This document shows positions 17,627-28,248 of a stretch of DNA of 61,183 nucleotides, piece by piece. Positions within the stretch are counted from its first letter, which is position 1, and each line of letters starts with the position of its first letter. Made by a program: the position numbers and the translations under genes. The stretch is from Flavobacteriaceae bacterium CG_4_10_14_3_um_filter_33_47 (GTDB lineage Bacteria > Bacteroidota > Bacteroidia > Flavobacteriales > Flavobacteriaceae). The stretch spans positions 1-61,183 of the forward strand of contig PFKE01000034.1 of assembly GCA_002784145.1 (NCBI GenBank), read 5' to 3'. A model generated the notes under the pieces. The model made no database searches and was not told where the DNA came from. It saw nothing but the letters and a program-made list of their open reading frames with translations.

Positions 17627-20449
17627 ATGAAAACAATTCTCCCCTTTTTATTGTTATTGTTTTGTGGGTTTTCTTACTCACAAACCACTATTTCCGGATC
17701 TGTTGTTGATGATAGCAATCAACCAATACCAGGAGCCAACATTATTGTGTTAGGTACTTCAACAGGAACTGTTACAGATTTTGATGGTAATTTTACCCTC
17801 AAAGCTAATTTAAATCCTCCTTTTGCTCTGCAGGCAAGCAGTGTGGGTTTTCAAACGGTAACAGAGCAAATCACTACTAATAACCAAACCGTTAATTTTG
17901 TTCTCACAGAAGGAACCTCATTGGATGAAGTTGTTGTTTCGGCATCCAGAACACCCGAACGTATTTTTGAATCGCCTGTAACTGTTGAACGTATCGGTCT
18001 GAAAGAAATTAAAAGCACCGCCTCTGTTGATTTTTACGATGGCCTAGAAAATCTTAAAGGTGTAGACGTAAACACCAACAGTTTAACCTTTAAATCTGTT
18101 AACACGCGTGGTTTTGCAACCTTTGCAAACAACCGTTTTATGCAATTGGTAGATGGTATGGACAATTCAACACCAGCCTTGAACTTCCCTATAGGAAATT
18201 TAGTTGGTATGATTGAAACAGACGTTCAAAGCGTAGAGCTATTACCAGGTGCATCATCCGCTCTATACGGAGCCAATGCTTTTAACGGAATACTCTTTAT
18301 GCGAAGCAAAAACCCTTTTGAGCACCAAGGCATTAGTGCTTTCTACAAACAGGGAATTACTTCCCAAAAAGCTGCTGGCGATAATGAATATACTGATTTT
18401 GGTGTGAGAATGGCACATAAATTTAGCAATAAATTTGCCGCCAAAATTAATTTTGGGTATTTAAAAGGAACCGATTGGGCTGCTACTAACGAAGCTGACA
18501 AAACAAATATTGGAGGTAGTCGTGCAAACATAGACTATGATGGCATTAACGTTTATGGAGATGAAGTCTCTACAAATCTTAAAGTTGTTAAAGAAAGTGA
18601 AACATTTTTAGCTCAACTAGCAGCAGCAGGAGGAAGTCCAGCAGCAGTAAGTTTAGTCCCTGACGTTGTAGTCTCTAGAACTGGTTATAACGAACAAGAC
18701 TTAACAAATTATAATGCAGAGAGCATTAAAGCAGACTGGGGCTTATATTATAGGCCTTTTGAAAACGACTTCGAAATTCAATATGTTGGAAAGGTTGGCA
18801 CAGGAACAACCATATACCAAGGAACCAACAGATACACCATTGATGGCTTTTTTCAACAACAACACAAATTAGAAATAAAAAATGATAATTTCTTTTTAAG
18901 AGGTTATGTTGTAGCTGATAAAGCTGGAGATTCTTATGACATGGTATTTACAGGAGTGAATATTAACCGAGCCTGGAAAGATGACAATACTTGGTTTGGA
19001 CAATATACTGGCGCTTATATCACTGCGACACTCAGTGGAGCAACCGATGAGCAAGCACATGCCGCAGGAAGAGCTACAGCAGACACTGGTCGTTATTTAC
19101 CTGGTTCTCCTGAGTTTATATCAGCTTTTAATAGAAGTATAAACGACCCCGATTTAACAACAGGTTCCAAATTTCAGGATGCATCAAAATATTATCATGC
19201 CGATGCTAATTATAATTTGAGTCATTTAATCGATTTTGCCGAAATTCAGGTAGGAGGATCTTTCAGAAAATACAGTCTAAATTCTTCAGGAACTATATAC
19301 ACAGATTTAGAAGGGCCTATTGACTATTCAGAATTTGGAATGTATACTCAAATTCAAAAAAGTTTTGAATTAAGTGAATCTTTAGAATTAAAACTTACAG
19401 GTTCTGTGCGTTATGATAAATCTGAATTTTTTGATGGTTTTGTATCACCGAGAATATCTGCGGGTTTAACAGTAAACAAAAATCATAATATTAGAGCTTC
19501 TGTACAAACTGGCTTTAGAAACCCAACCACTCAAGATCTTTTTATTGGTCTAGATGCTGGTAGAGCCGTTTTAGTTGGATCTGCACCAGAAAATTTAGAC
19601 AGATGGTCTAGAACTTATACTGTAGGTGATTCGAGATCAGCGTTTGATTTAAGTCAGGCTTCACAATCTCTAGGACAGCCAACATCAATAACCCGTACAG
19701 GAGCTGAAGCATATAATAATTCTTATACCGCAAGCTCAGCACTAGCCTTAGCTGCTACAGGAGACCCTTCAGTTTTAGAAATTGCAAACCCAAGCCTAAT
19801 AAAACCAGAACAAGTAACTTCTGCCGAGGTAGGTTATAGAGGTAAGTTTAGCCACTTAATTGTAGATTTTAGTGCTTATTATAATAGTTACCAAGATTTT
19901 ATTTCTCAAGAAGTTGTTGTTTCTCCATTATATGGAACTGTTGGCGATAATTCATTATCTGTTTTAGCATTAGCAAATGGAGATACTCAAACATTTAGTA
20001 CATATACTAACTCAGAAGCTAATGTAAACTCTTATGGGGCTTCCATTGGTTTGTCTACTAAAATATTAAAAGATTTTGACTTAAGCGCTAATTACACTTA
20101 CGCAAAACTGGATTTTGATAATGACAGATTTCCTGATTTTGCAACAAATTTTAACACTCCAGAACATAAATTTAAAGCCTCTTTTGGAAACGAAAATTTG
20201 TTCGATAATTTTGGTTTTAACGTCTCTTACAGATTTAGCGATGACTACTTTTGGGAAGCAACTTTTGGAAATGGAGTCGTGCCTGAAATACACACCGTTG
20301 ATGCACAAATTAATCTTAGAGTTCCTAGTTTAAAATCTACTTTTAAAGCAGGAGGAACAAATCTTACCGGCAAAGAATACTTTACAGCGTTTGGAACAGG
20401 GTTTATAGGATCTATGTACTATGTATCTTGGACAATAAATAATTTATAA
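17627..20449 (+). CDS. TonB-dependent outer-membrane receptor with carboxypeptidase-regulatory-like domain
   Basis: 940 residues. A signal peptide (MKTILPFLLLLFCGFSYSQ) is followed by a CarboxypepD_reg-like beta-sandwich (TISGSVVDDSNQPIPGANI, residues 20-105), typical of SusC-class receptors. The plug domain begins near VVVSASRTPERIFES and includes LLPGASSALYGANAFNGIL. A long 22-strand barrel ends GSMYYVSWTINNL. It imports a substrate too large or scarce for porins, energised by TonB. No SusD partner follows; instead an SGNH-hydrolase lipoprotein starts one base after the stop codon, so the pair is one operon and probably one uptake complex. The substrate is unknown. Confidence 0.9.
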   Translation: MKTILPFLLLLFCGFSYSQTTISGSVVDDSNQPIPGANIIVLGTSTGTVTDFDGNFTLKANLNPPFALQASSVGFQTVTEQITTNNQTVNFVLTEGTSLDEVVVSASRTPERIFESPVTVERIGLKEIKSTASVDFYDGLENLKGVDVNTNSLTFKSVNTRGFATFANNRFMQLVDGMDNSTPALNFPIGNLVGMIETDVQSVELLPGASSALYGANAFNGILFMRSKNPFEHQGISAFYKQGITSQKAAGDNEYTDFGVRMAHKFSNKFAAKINFGYLKGTDWAATNEADKTNIGGSRANIDYDGINVYGDEVSTNLKVVKESETFLAQLAAAGGSPAAVSLVPDVVVSRTGYNEQDLTNYNAESIKADWGLYYRPFENDFEIQYVGKVGTGTTIYQGTNRYTIDGFFQQQHKLEIKNDNFFLRGYVVADKAGDSYDMVFTGVNINRAWKDDNTWFGQYTGAYITATLSGATDEQAHAAGRATADTGRYLPGSPEFISAFNRSINDPDLTTGSKFQDASKYYHADANYNLSHLIDFAEIQVGGSFRKYSLNSSGTIYTDLEGPIDYSEFGMYTQIQKSFELSESLELKLTGSVRYDKSEFFDGFVSPRISAGLTVNKNHNIRASVQTGFRNPTTQDLFIGLDAGRAVLVGSAPENLDRWSRTYTVGDSRSAFDLSQASQSLGQPTSITRTGAEAYNNSYTASSALALAATGDPSVLEIANPSLIKPEQVTSAEVGYRGKFSHLIVDFSAYYNSYQDFISQEVVVSPLYGTVGDNSLSVLALANGDTQTFSTYTNSEANVNSYGASIGLSTKILKDFDLSANYTYAKLDFDNDRFPDFATNFNTPEHKFKASFGNENLFDNFGFNVSYRFSDDYFWEATFGNGVVPEIHTVDAQINLRVPSLKSTFKAGGTNLTGKEYFTAFGTGFIGSMYYVSWTINNL

Positions 20450-20450
20450 G

Positions 20451-22088
20451 ATGAAAACAATGAAAACAAAATATTTCTTCTGGTTCCTATTCGTAATATT
20501 TATAGGATTTACAGCATGTAACGATATTGAAGATGTTTTAGCAGATAATAATATTGAAACCACAGAGCTCTTACCCGAATTAACCTCTGGCACAGCCGAT
20601 TTTACTAAATATGTGGCTATTGGTGCCTCTTTTACAGCAGGCTATACAGACAATGCCCTATTTGTGGCTAGCCAAGAAAATTCTTTTCCAAACATTATGG
20701 CCAAAGAATTTGCAAAAATTGGTAGTGGTTCATTTAACCAGCCATTAACGAATGATAATTTTGGTGGCTTAGCCGTTGGCGGCACACGAATTGCAGATCC
20801 AAGACTTGTTTTTGGAGGGGCAGGACCAGTGCCCTTAGAAAGCCTTGTTGGCCCTGTTACCGTAACCACAGATATTGCTCTTAACAACCCTACAGGACCT
20901 TTTAATAATTTAGGGGTTCCTGGCGCCAAAAGCTTTCACTTAATTGCTCCCGGATTTGGTAATTTGGCCAATTTCCCTGCGGCAGCAAATCCTTACGCTG
21001 TACGTTTAACCGGGAACTCTCCAAATGCCTCTGTGTTAGAATTAGCCATGGCACAAAGCCCAACATTTTTTACACTTTCTGAAGTGGGTGGCAATGATGT
21101 TTTAGGGTATGCCACGTCTGGTGGTGATGGTTCAAACCCTATTACGGATACAGCAACTTTTGATTTTGCTTTTAACACCTTAGTAACCACCTTAACTTCT
21201 GGAGGTGCCAAAGGTGTTGTTACCAATGTACCATACATTACAGATTTACCACATTTTACAACGGTTCCTTACAATCCATTAAGCCCAAATAATCCAAGTT
21301 TTGGTCCTTTAATTCCCACTTTAAATGGGGTGTTTGGACAATTAAATCAGGTGTTTGCTTTTTTACAAGTTCCTGAAAGATCTGTAGTTTTTTCAACAAC
21401 TGAAGCAAGTCCAGTGGTCATTAAAGACGAAACATTAACCAATCTATCTGCTCAAATTGCAGGTGTTTTAAATGCAAGTCCTACCTTTCCCGCTTTTGTG
21501 CAAAGTTTTGGTTTACCAGCACAAGCAGCACCACTTGTGGCCAATTTATTCGGAACTATTTATGGTCAAACACGACAAGCTACCGAAGACGATTTATTGG
21601 TTTTACCTAGTAGCTCAGTAATTGGCACCGTAAACACAACAACGTTTGCCTTTTTATTAAGCCAAGGCTTACCCCAAGCTTTAGCTGGTCAGTTTTCGGT
21701 TGAAGGTGTTACAAATCCTTTAGAAGATAAATGGGTGTTATTGCCAAGTGAACAATTAGAGATTAAAACAGCAACCGATGCTTATAACACAACCATTGAA
21801 AGCGTGGCTAACTCCAATGCCAATGTTGCTTTAGTTGATTTAAATAGCATTCTTGATGAGGCTTCTACAACAGGCATCTCCTATAATAATTTTACACTTA
21901 ATACCAACTTAGTAACTGGTGGTGCCGTTAGTTTAGACGGTATTCATTTAACCGCAAGAGGCTATGCGTTTATGGCCAATAAATTTTTAGAAGCCATTGA
22001 TGCTGCTTTTGGCTCAAATTTTAAAGAATCAGGAAATGTAGCTAATATTGGTGATTACCCAACTAATTACCCTCGTGTTATTCCATAA
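20451..22088 (+). CDS. SGNH/GDSL hydrolase-like outer-membrane lipoprotein paired with the TonB receptor
   Basis: 545 residues, lipoprotein signal with cysteine 23 (FTAC). The SGNH blocks are all present: YVAIGASFTAG with nucleophile candidate Ser60 (GAS instead of GDS), a block II glycine region (GVPGAKS), GGND near residue 213, and DGIHLTARGY near 496-505 giving the Asp-His pair. The protein is much longer than minimal SGNH lipases (about 200-250 residues), with large insertions between blocks III and V. It probably cleaves an ester (lipid, acyl or acetylated glycan) at the cell surface and hands the product to the receptor encoded one base upstream. Start could also be the ATG at 20460. 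Confidence 0.82.
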   Translation: MKTMKTKYFFWFLFVIFIGFTACNDIEDVLADNNIETTELLPELTSGTADFTKYVAIGASFTAGYTDNALFVASQENSFPNIMAKEFAKIGSGSFNQPLTNDNFGGLAVGGTRIADPRLVFGGAGPVPLESLVGPVTVTTDIALNNPTGPFNNLGVPGAKSFHLIAPGFGNLANFPAAANPYAVRLTGNSPNASVLELAMAQSPTFFTLSEVGGNDVLGYATSGGDGSNPITDTATFDFAFNTLVTTLTSGGAKGVVTNVPYITDLPHFTTVPYNPLSPNNPSFGPLIPTLNGVFGQLNQVFAFLQVPERSVVFSTTEASPVVIKDETLTNLSAQIAGVLNASPTFPAFVQSFGLPAQAAPLVANLFGTIYGQTRQATEDDLLVLPSSSVIGTVNTTTFAFLLSQGLPQALAGQFSVEGVTNPLEDKWVLLPSEQLEIKTATDAYNTTIESVANSNANVALVDLNSILDEASTTGISYNNFTLNTNLVTGGAVSLDGIHLTARGYAFMANKFLEAIDAAFGSNFKESGNVANIGDYPTNYPRVIP

Positions 22089-22111
22089 TTTCAAATAAAA
22101 ATACCGTTACT

Positions 22112-22140
22112 AAACGCCTTTAAGTCAAAGGCGTTTTTTT
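22112..22140 (+). terminator. Terminator after the receptor/lipoprotein operon
   Basis: A 10-bp stem, AAACGCCTTT (22112-22121) with AAAGGCGTTT (22127-22136), a 5-base loop and a run of seven T (22134-22140), 24 bases after the stop codon. Confidence 0.9.
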
Positions 22141-22186
22141 ATGGTTAAAAAAGAAAAAAACCACTTTTATTTTAAATTAAAACATC

Positions 22187-22194
22187 TATCTTTG
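22187..22194 (+). promoter_or_regulatory. atpD: Candidate -7 element for atpD-atpC
   Basis: TATCTTTG is an exact TAnnTTTG match, 60 bases before the atpD ATG and just after the preceding terminator. No TTG at -33 was seen. Confidence 0.45.
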
Positions 22195-22251
22195 CACGCG
22201 AAAACATCATGCGTTTTCATACAATTAAATCGCATAATATTAAACATATAA

Positions 22252-23763
<1,512 letters not shown>

Positions 23764-23794
23764 TTCAATTGACAAATTATCAATTATAAAAAAG

Positions 23795-24073
23795 ATGTAC
23801 TTAGAAATTGTATCACCAGAAGCAACCTTATTTAGTGGAGAAGTAGACTCTATTGCAGTTCCAGGGGTTAATGGAGTCTTTGAAATGCTTAAAGATCACG
23901 CTCCCATTGTATCCTTACTTAAAGAAGGATTTGTAAAGATTTCTGGAAATATAACTTTAAAAGAAGACGTTCAAGATAAATTTTCTAAAGGTGAAAAAAA
24001 CACCACGTTATTGAAAATAAATTCAGGAACTATAGAAATGAAAGGCAATAAAGTTATTGTATTGGCCGATTAA
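23795..24073 (+). CDS. atpC: F1Fo ATP synthase subunit epsilon, short form
   Basis: 92 residues comprising only the N-terminal beta-sandwich (MYLEIVSPEATLFSGEVDSIAVPGVNGVFEML split across residues 1-32; later GTIEMKGNKVIVLAD). The C-terminal two-helix domain of the usual 130-140-residue protein, which inhibits ATP hydrolysis in other bacteria, is absent. The stop codon is followed by a terminator, so this is a natural short form and not a frameshift product. Confidence 0.94.
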   Translation: MYLEIVSPEATLFSGEVDSIAVPGVNGVFEMLKDHAPIVSLLKEGFVKISGNITLKEDVQDKFSKGEKNTTLLKINSGTIEMKGNKVIVLAD

Positions 24074-24099
24074 ACACACATATCTACAAAATACATTAA

Positions 24100-24129
24100 A
24101 AGCTTCAAGTAATCCTTGAGGCTTTTTTT
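24100..24129 (+). terminator. Terminator of atpD-atpC
   Basis: Stem of ten pairs with one G-U (24100-24109 with 24115-24124), a 5-base loop and a T-run to 24129, 26 bases after the atpC stop codon. Confidence 0.88.
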
Positions 24130-24190
24130 ATTATATCCTTTTGGTCTTTATAAAAAACAATGGAACCATTTACTTTCACAAAAAATGTTT

Positions 24191-25921
24191 TTACACAATT
24201 TTTTTCCAATTCTTAATTAAGAGAATACTACATACAACGGTTAAAGTACTGAGCCCAATAGCCTCCATTGTTTTTCCATAGATAAAATAGCCTGTAGCGA
24301 ATAAAAAACTGTAAGTTCCTATGATAGCCAGAAAGAAAGCTAGTATTTTAAACCCAATGTTTTTAAATTTACTCTCATCGCCATATACCAAATTTTCAAA
24401 AGATTTTAACGTTTCCTTGTCACTTTGTTTGGTTAAAAACGTCACCATTATCCAACCAATGGTTGTTATTAAAACGCCTAAAACAAGTTGTAAATGGCCT
24501 GCTATTTCAAACCATGGTGTTGCCAGTTTTCCGTTTACAAAAAAGATAATGGCTATGATAAAAGAAATGACCATAGCAGCTATTTCGCTAAACGGATTAA
24601 TCCGTCTCCAAAACCAACGCATGATAAATAATAACCCTGTTCCTGCGCCTATTTGTAATAATAAATCAAAAACGTCTTTAGCCGATTTTATATAAAAAGA
24701 AAACAATGCCGCACAAAGCATTAATAACACGGTAGAAACTCTTCCAACGAATACTTTTTGTTTTTCTGTAGCCGATTTATGGATAAACCTTCCATAAAAA
24801 TCATTTACAATATATGAACTTCCCCAATTTAACTGAGTTGAAATGGTACTCATAAACGCTGCAATTAATGAGGTAAGAACAAGCCCGATTAAGCCCGCTG
24901 GCAAATACGTCATCATGGCAGCGTATGCCACGTCATGTCCTTGCATTTCAGGCGTTAAATTTGGAAATGCAACTGCAATGCTGTCTAAGGTTGGAAACAT
25001 GATTAAAGATGCCAGTCCTACCAAAATCCATGGCCATGGTCTTAAAGCATAGTGTGCAAAATTAAAAAACAAGGTTGCCCAAGTGGCATTTTTTTCGTCT
25101 TTTGCGGCTAACATTCGTTGTGCAATATAACCGCCGCCGCCTGGCTCTGCTCCAGGATACCAAGTGCTCCACCATTGCACTGCAAATGGAATAATCAATA
25201 GTGTTATTAAGGCTTCAGAATTAGTGAAATCTGGTAATATATCAAGCTTTCCTACAACATTTTCATGGGTTAATAGCCTTGATAACCCTCCTATTTCTGG
25301 AAGATTTATAACGTATATTGTAGCCCAAATAGATCCAGCCATAGCTATAATAAACTGCATAAAATCGGTAAACAAAACACCTTTTAAACCTCCTAATGAA
25401 GAATAAACAACCACAATAATGGAGGCATACAACAAGGTTTCTTCTTGAGAAATTCCTAATAAAATATTAGCAATTTTTGAACCTGCCAAACAAACGCCTG
25501 CCATGGTAATGACGTTAAAAATAACGCCTAAATAAATGGCTCTGAAACCTCTTAAAAATCCTGCAGATTTTCCTGAATATCGCAATTCATAAAATTCTAA
25601 ATCGGTTGAAATACCCGATTTTCGCCAAAGCTTTGCATAAAAAAACACGGTTAGCATGCCTGTAAGCAACATAGCCCACCAAACCCAATTGCCCGATACG
25701 CCATTTTTCCTTACCAGTTCTGTTACCAATCCAGGGGTGTCTGCTGCAAAGGTTGTAGCTACCATAGAGACACCTAATAACCACCATGGCATATTTCTAC
25801 CTGACAAGAAAAACTCTGTTGCATTTTTTCCTGCTTGTTTTGAAACCCAGACACCTATGAATAGGGTTAGTAAAAAGAAAACAATAATGATTGCAAAGTC
25901 TATTGTAGATAACTGTACCAT
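24191..25921 (-). CDS. Sodium:solute symporter (SSS family)
   Basis: 576 residues with about 14 hydrophobic helices. The N terminus has the SSS pattern (WVSKQAGKNATEFFLSGRNMPWW residues about 25-48, then VATTFAADTPG), and the family's GGLKGVLFTDFMQF follows near residue 175. It moves an organic solute with Na+ across the inner membrane; the solute cannot be told from sequence. It is the last gene of a tight minus-strand cluster, 7 bp after the GNAT gene. Confidence 0.9.
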   Translation of the reverse strand: MVQLSTIDFAIIIVFFLLTLFIGVWVSKQAGKNATEFFLSGRNMPWWLLGVSMVATTFAADTPGLVTELVRKNGVSGNWVWWAMLLTGMLTVFFYAKLWRKSGISTDLEFYELRYSGKSAGFLRGFRAIYLGVIFNVITMAGVCLAGSKIANILLGISQEETLLYASIIVVVYSSLGGLKGVLFTDFMQFIIAMAGSIWATIYVINLPEIGGLSRLLTHENVVGKLDILPDFTNSEALITLLIIPFAVQWWSTWYPGAEPGGGGYIAQRMLAAKDEKNATWATLFFNFAHYALRPWPWILVGLASLIMFPTLDSIAVAFPNLTPEMQGHDVAYAAMMTYLPAGLIGLVLTSLIAAFMSTISTQLNWGSSYIVNDFYGRFIHKSATEKQKVFVGRVSTVLLMLCAALFSFYIKSAKDVFDLLLQIGAGTGLLFIMRWFWRRINPFSEIAAMVISFIIAIIFFVNGKLATPWFEIAGHLQLVLGVLITTIGWIMVTFLTKQSDKETLKSFENLVYGDESKFKNIGFKILAFFLAIIGTYSFLFATGYFIYGKTMEAIGLSTLTVVCSILLIKNWKKIV

Positions 25922-25928
25922 GGATAAT

Positions 25929-26477
25929 TTAATTAGGGTTGGTGTTCAAACTCAAAATTTCCCAATCTTGATCATTAGAACGGTATGAATATAATGGTTT
26001 AAATCCAACCGCATGATGTGCATTCATGGATCTGTTATTTTTTTTATCAACTTCTGTGATTATCAGATCAAACGTATGCTGCATCTGCCGTTTCATAAAT
26101 TCATACAATCCTCTAAAAATCCCTTGTTTTCTATATGACTTATCAACACAAATTTGCCCCATAACAATATAGGAAACATCAAGCGGTAAATTCTTTTCAA
26201 TGTTTTCAAACATGGGATTTAATAGTTCTATATCCTTTCTAAAGTTCTTTGCCATACTTAATGCATACCCAACAACTTTACCTTCATAAACGGCGATACT
26301 GTGTGCACAAGCGTTGTTCATGGTTTTTATTAACTCAAAATCATGATGTACGGTAAGAAATCCTTCCCTTGATCGTTCTTTTTCAGTAATAGCAAATGAT
26401 AAATTTTTACGTTGAAGTTCCAGAATTTGATAAAGTTCTACGTTAGTATCAGCTGTTTTATAAATAATGTTTGACAT
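25929..26477 (-). CDS. GNAT family N-acetyltransferase
   Basis: 182 residues. The acetyl-CoA-binding motif A is visible as GQICVDKSYRKQGIFRGLYEFM (split: GQICVDKSYR then KQGIFRGLYEF; residues about 107-128), with the R/QxxGxG/A-like turn RKQGIFRG. The downstream segment NRSMNAHHAVGFKPLYSY is also typical. Its acceptor is unknown. There are 5 bp to umuD upstream and 7 bp to the symporter downstream, which implies one transcript. Confidence 0.85.
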   Translation of the reverse strand: MSNIIYKTADTNVELYQILELQRKNLSFAITEKERSREGFLTVHHDFELIKTMNNACAHSIAVYEGKVVGYALSMAKNFRKDIELLNPMFENIEKNLPLDVSYIVMGQICVDKSYRKQGIFRGLYEFMKRQMQHTFDLIITEVDKKNNRSMNAHHAVGFKPLYSYRSNDQDWEILSLNTNPN

Positions 26478-26482
26478 TACAA

Positions 26483-26923
26483 TTACACCTTTTTAATCAC
26501 ATTAGTTACAATGCCCCAAATAATAAAATCGTTTTCTTCGGTAATTTTAATCGGGTTGTAATTGGGGTTTTCTGGTTGTAACCATACACCATCGTGTTCT
26601 ACTCTTAACCTTTTTACTGTAAATTCTCCATCCAGAAAACAAACTGCAATTTTATTGTTTGCAGGCTCTAAACTTCTATCAATAATCAATAAATCATTAT
26701 CATCTAATCCGGCGCCTATCATGGATTGTCCGCTAACCCGTGCATAAAATGTAGAAAGTTTATTTTTAACAAGGATATTATCTAAAGACAACCGTTCTTG
26801 CTTAAAATCTTCTGCGGGCGAAGGAAATCCTGCAGATATGCCTGTGTTAAAAAAAACTGCCCCTGAATCTTTTGATAATTCCGGGGTGAAAAATGTTAAA
26901 TTTAATGGTGCTTTTACTTGCAT
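26483..26923 (-). CDS. umuD: UmuD-like autoproteolytic subunit of DNA polymerase V
   Basis: 146 residues of the LexA/UmuD S24 peptidase family. The self-cleavage site is Ala31-Gly32 (SAGFPSPAED), the nucleophile is Ser67 (GQSMIGAG) and the general base is Lys104 (FTVKRL). The Ser-Lys spacing of 37 equals that of E. coli UmuD (60/97). After RecA-stimulated cleavage it should join UmuC for translesion synthesis. The start overlaps the end of umuC by 10 bp. Confidence 0.93.
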   Translation of the reverse strand: MQVKAPLNLTFFTPELSKDSGAVFFNTGISAGFPSPAEDFKQERLSLDNILVKNKLSTFYARVSGQSMIGAGLDDNDLLIIDRSLEPANNKIAVCFLDGEFTVKRLRVEHDGVWLQPENPNYNPIKITEENDFIIWGIVTNVIKKV

Positions 26924-28176
26924 TTTACGGTTATAATATCGTTAATATTGGTGGTATATCTGGGCGTTAATCGTTCTTGGCGCATTTTCCAGGTACGTTT
27001 TAAATCTTGATTCCCTAGTTTTATCTTATAGTCTCTGTACTTCATATTCAATTTATCTATCATCTGCATTAATGGCTGGTGCTTTGGATTTTCGTGTTCA
27101 AACAAATCCAGTTGATGGTTGTTTGTTGGCACTATTCCTGTAACAATAACGCCTGCTCGTTTGTATTTTATACCCGTTTTAAAAAGAGACGTAACGGCTT
27201 GCACGGCACATTTGCTTATAATTAAAGATGAATTGGTGGCATATGGTAAACTTACCATGGTGCTTGCTCTGTGTTGTTCTAAATCTATTTTGTGCCTGTC
27301 GCTACTTAATATAACCATAACCATGTGGCAACTGGATTGTTGTTTTCTAAGCTTTTCTGCGCAACTGGTGGCAAAGGTAGAAATGCGTTCTTTAATATTA
27401 TCAATATCTGAAAATGTGTACTCAAAACTTCGTGTCGTAGCAATAGCATGTTTGTTTTTAATTTCATCTAATTTTAGCGTAGGAATGGCTTCTAAGTCTT
27501 TTTTTAATTTCCATTCAGTAATAGAAAAATTTTTCAAAACCCATTCATCAGGAAGTTGGACAAAATCAAAAGCCGTATGGCAATTTTTAAGTATTAATCG
27601 TTTACTGAGTCTTCTGCCAATACCCCAAACATCTTCAATTTTCATCCATTTTAAGGCTTTGATACGTTTCTCCTCGGAATCAATCACGTAAACACCTTTG
27701 GTTTTTTCTGGAAATTTTCTTGCTATTTTATTAGCCACTTTACTCAAGGCTTTTGTTGGTGCTATGCCAACACAGGTTGGTATGCCTGTCCATTTTAAAA
27801 TACGTGTTCTTATTTGAATACCATAATCTTCAAAATTATAGTTGTCAAAACCCTTAAATTGCAAAAAAGCTTCATCAATACTATACACTTCTGTATCTGG
27901 TGAAAATTGCTCTAAAATTTTCATAACCCGATTACTCATATCACCATAGAGTGGGTAATTTGAAGAAAATACTTGAATGTTATGGTCTTTACAAAATGCT
28001 TCCCACTTAAAAATAGGAGCTCCCATGGGCAACCCAAGAACCTTTGCTTCATCACTGCGTGAAATAACACAACCATCATTATTGCTTAAAATAGCCATGG
28101 GTTGATGGCGCAAACTAGGGTTAAAAACCCGCTCACAAGAGGCATAAAAATTGTTACAATCTACTAAGGCGTACAT
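26914..28176 (-). CDS. umuC: Y-family DNA polymerase UmuC (polymerase V catalytic subunit)
   Basis: 420 residues, full length. It begins MYALVDCNNFYASCERVF, the Y-family opening with Asp6 and the Phe-Tyr steric gate region. The second acidic pair is in VYSIDEAFL near residue 100, and helix-hairpin-helix residues (VWGIGRRLSKRL) lie near 185. It copies across lesions with low fidelity. It lies upstream of umuD, the reverse of the E. coli umuDC order, with overlapping ends that suggest translational coupling. Confidence 0.95.
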   Translation of the reverse strand: MYALVDCNNFYASCERVFNPSLRHQPMAILSNNDGCVISRSDEAKVLGLPMGAPIFKWEAFCKDHNIQVFSSNYPLYGDMSNRVMKILEQFSPDTEVYSIDEAFLQFKGFDNYNFEDYGIQIRTRILKWTGIPTCVGIAPTKALSKVANKIARKFPEKTKGVYVIDSEEKRIKALKWMKIEDVWGIGRRLSKRLILKNCHTAFDFVQLPDEWVLKNFSITEWKLKKDLEAIPTLKLDEIKNKHAIATTRSFEYTFSDIDNIKERISTFATSCAEKLRKQQSSCHMVMVILSSDRHKIDLEQHRASTMVSLPYATNSSLIISKCAVQAVTSLFKTGIKYKRAGVIVTGIVPTNNHQLDLFEHENPKHQPLMQMIDKLNMKYRDYKIKLGNQDLKRTWKMRQERLTPRYTTNINDIITVKCK

Positions 28177-28198
28177 GAAAGTAAAGATACATGAAAGT
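28172..28198. repeat. Direct repeat at the umuC start
   Basis: TACATGAAAGT occurs twice (28172-28182 and 28188-28198), 16 bases apart start to start. On the minus strand the copies flank a TATCTTTA that resembles a -7 box and overlap the umuC start codon. Possible operator; no LexA box consensus was recognised. Confidence 0.35.
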
Positions 28199-28248
28199 GC
28201 TTAAAATTATTTTAAATTTTAAAAATTAACTATTAAATAGCCTGATTG

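Noticed and set aside
24321-24695. Plus-strand open frame of 124 residues
   Set aside because: Antisense shadow of the sodium symporter gene.
27119-27691. A 190-residue plus-strand open frame
   Set aside because: It lies wholly antisense to umuC, whose protein is full length with intact motifs; the frame is a shadow of its codon usage.
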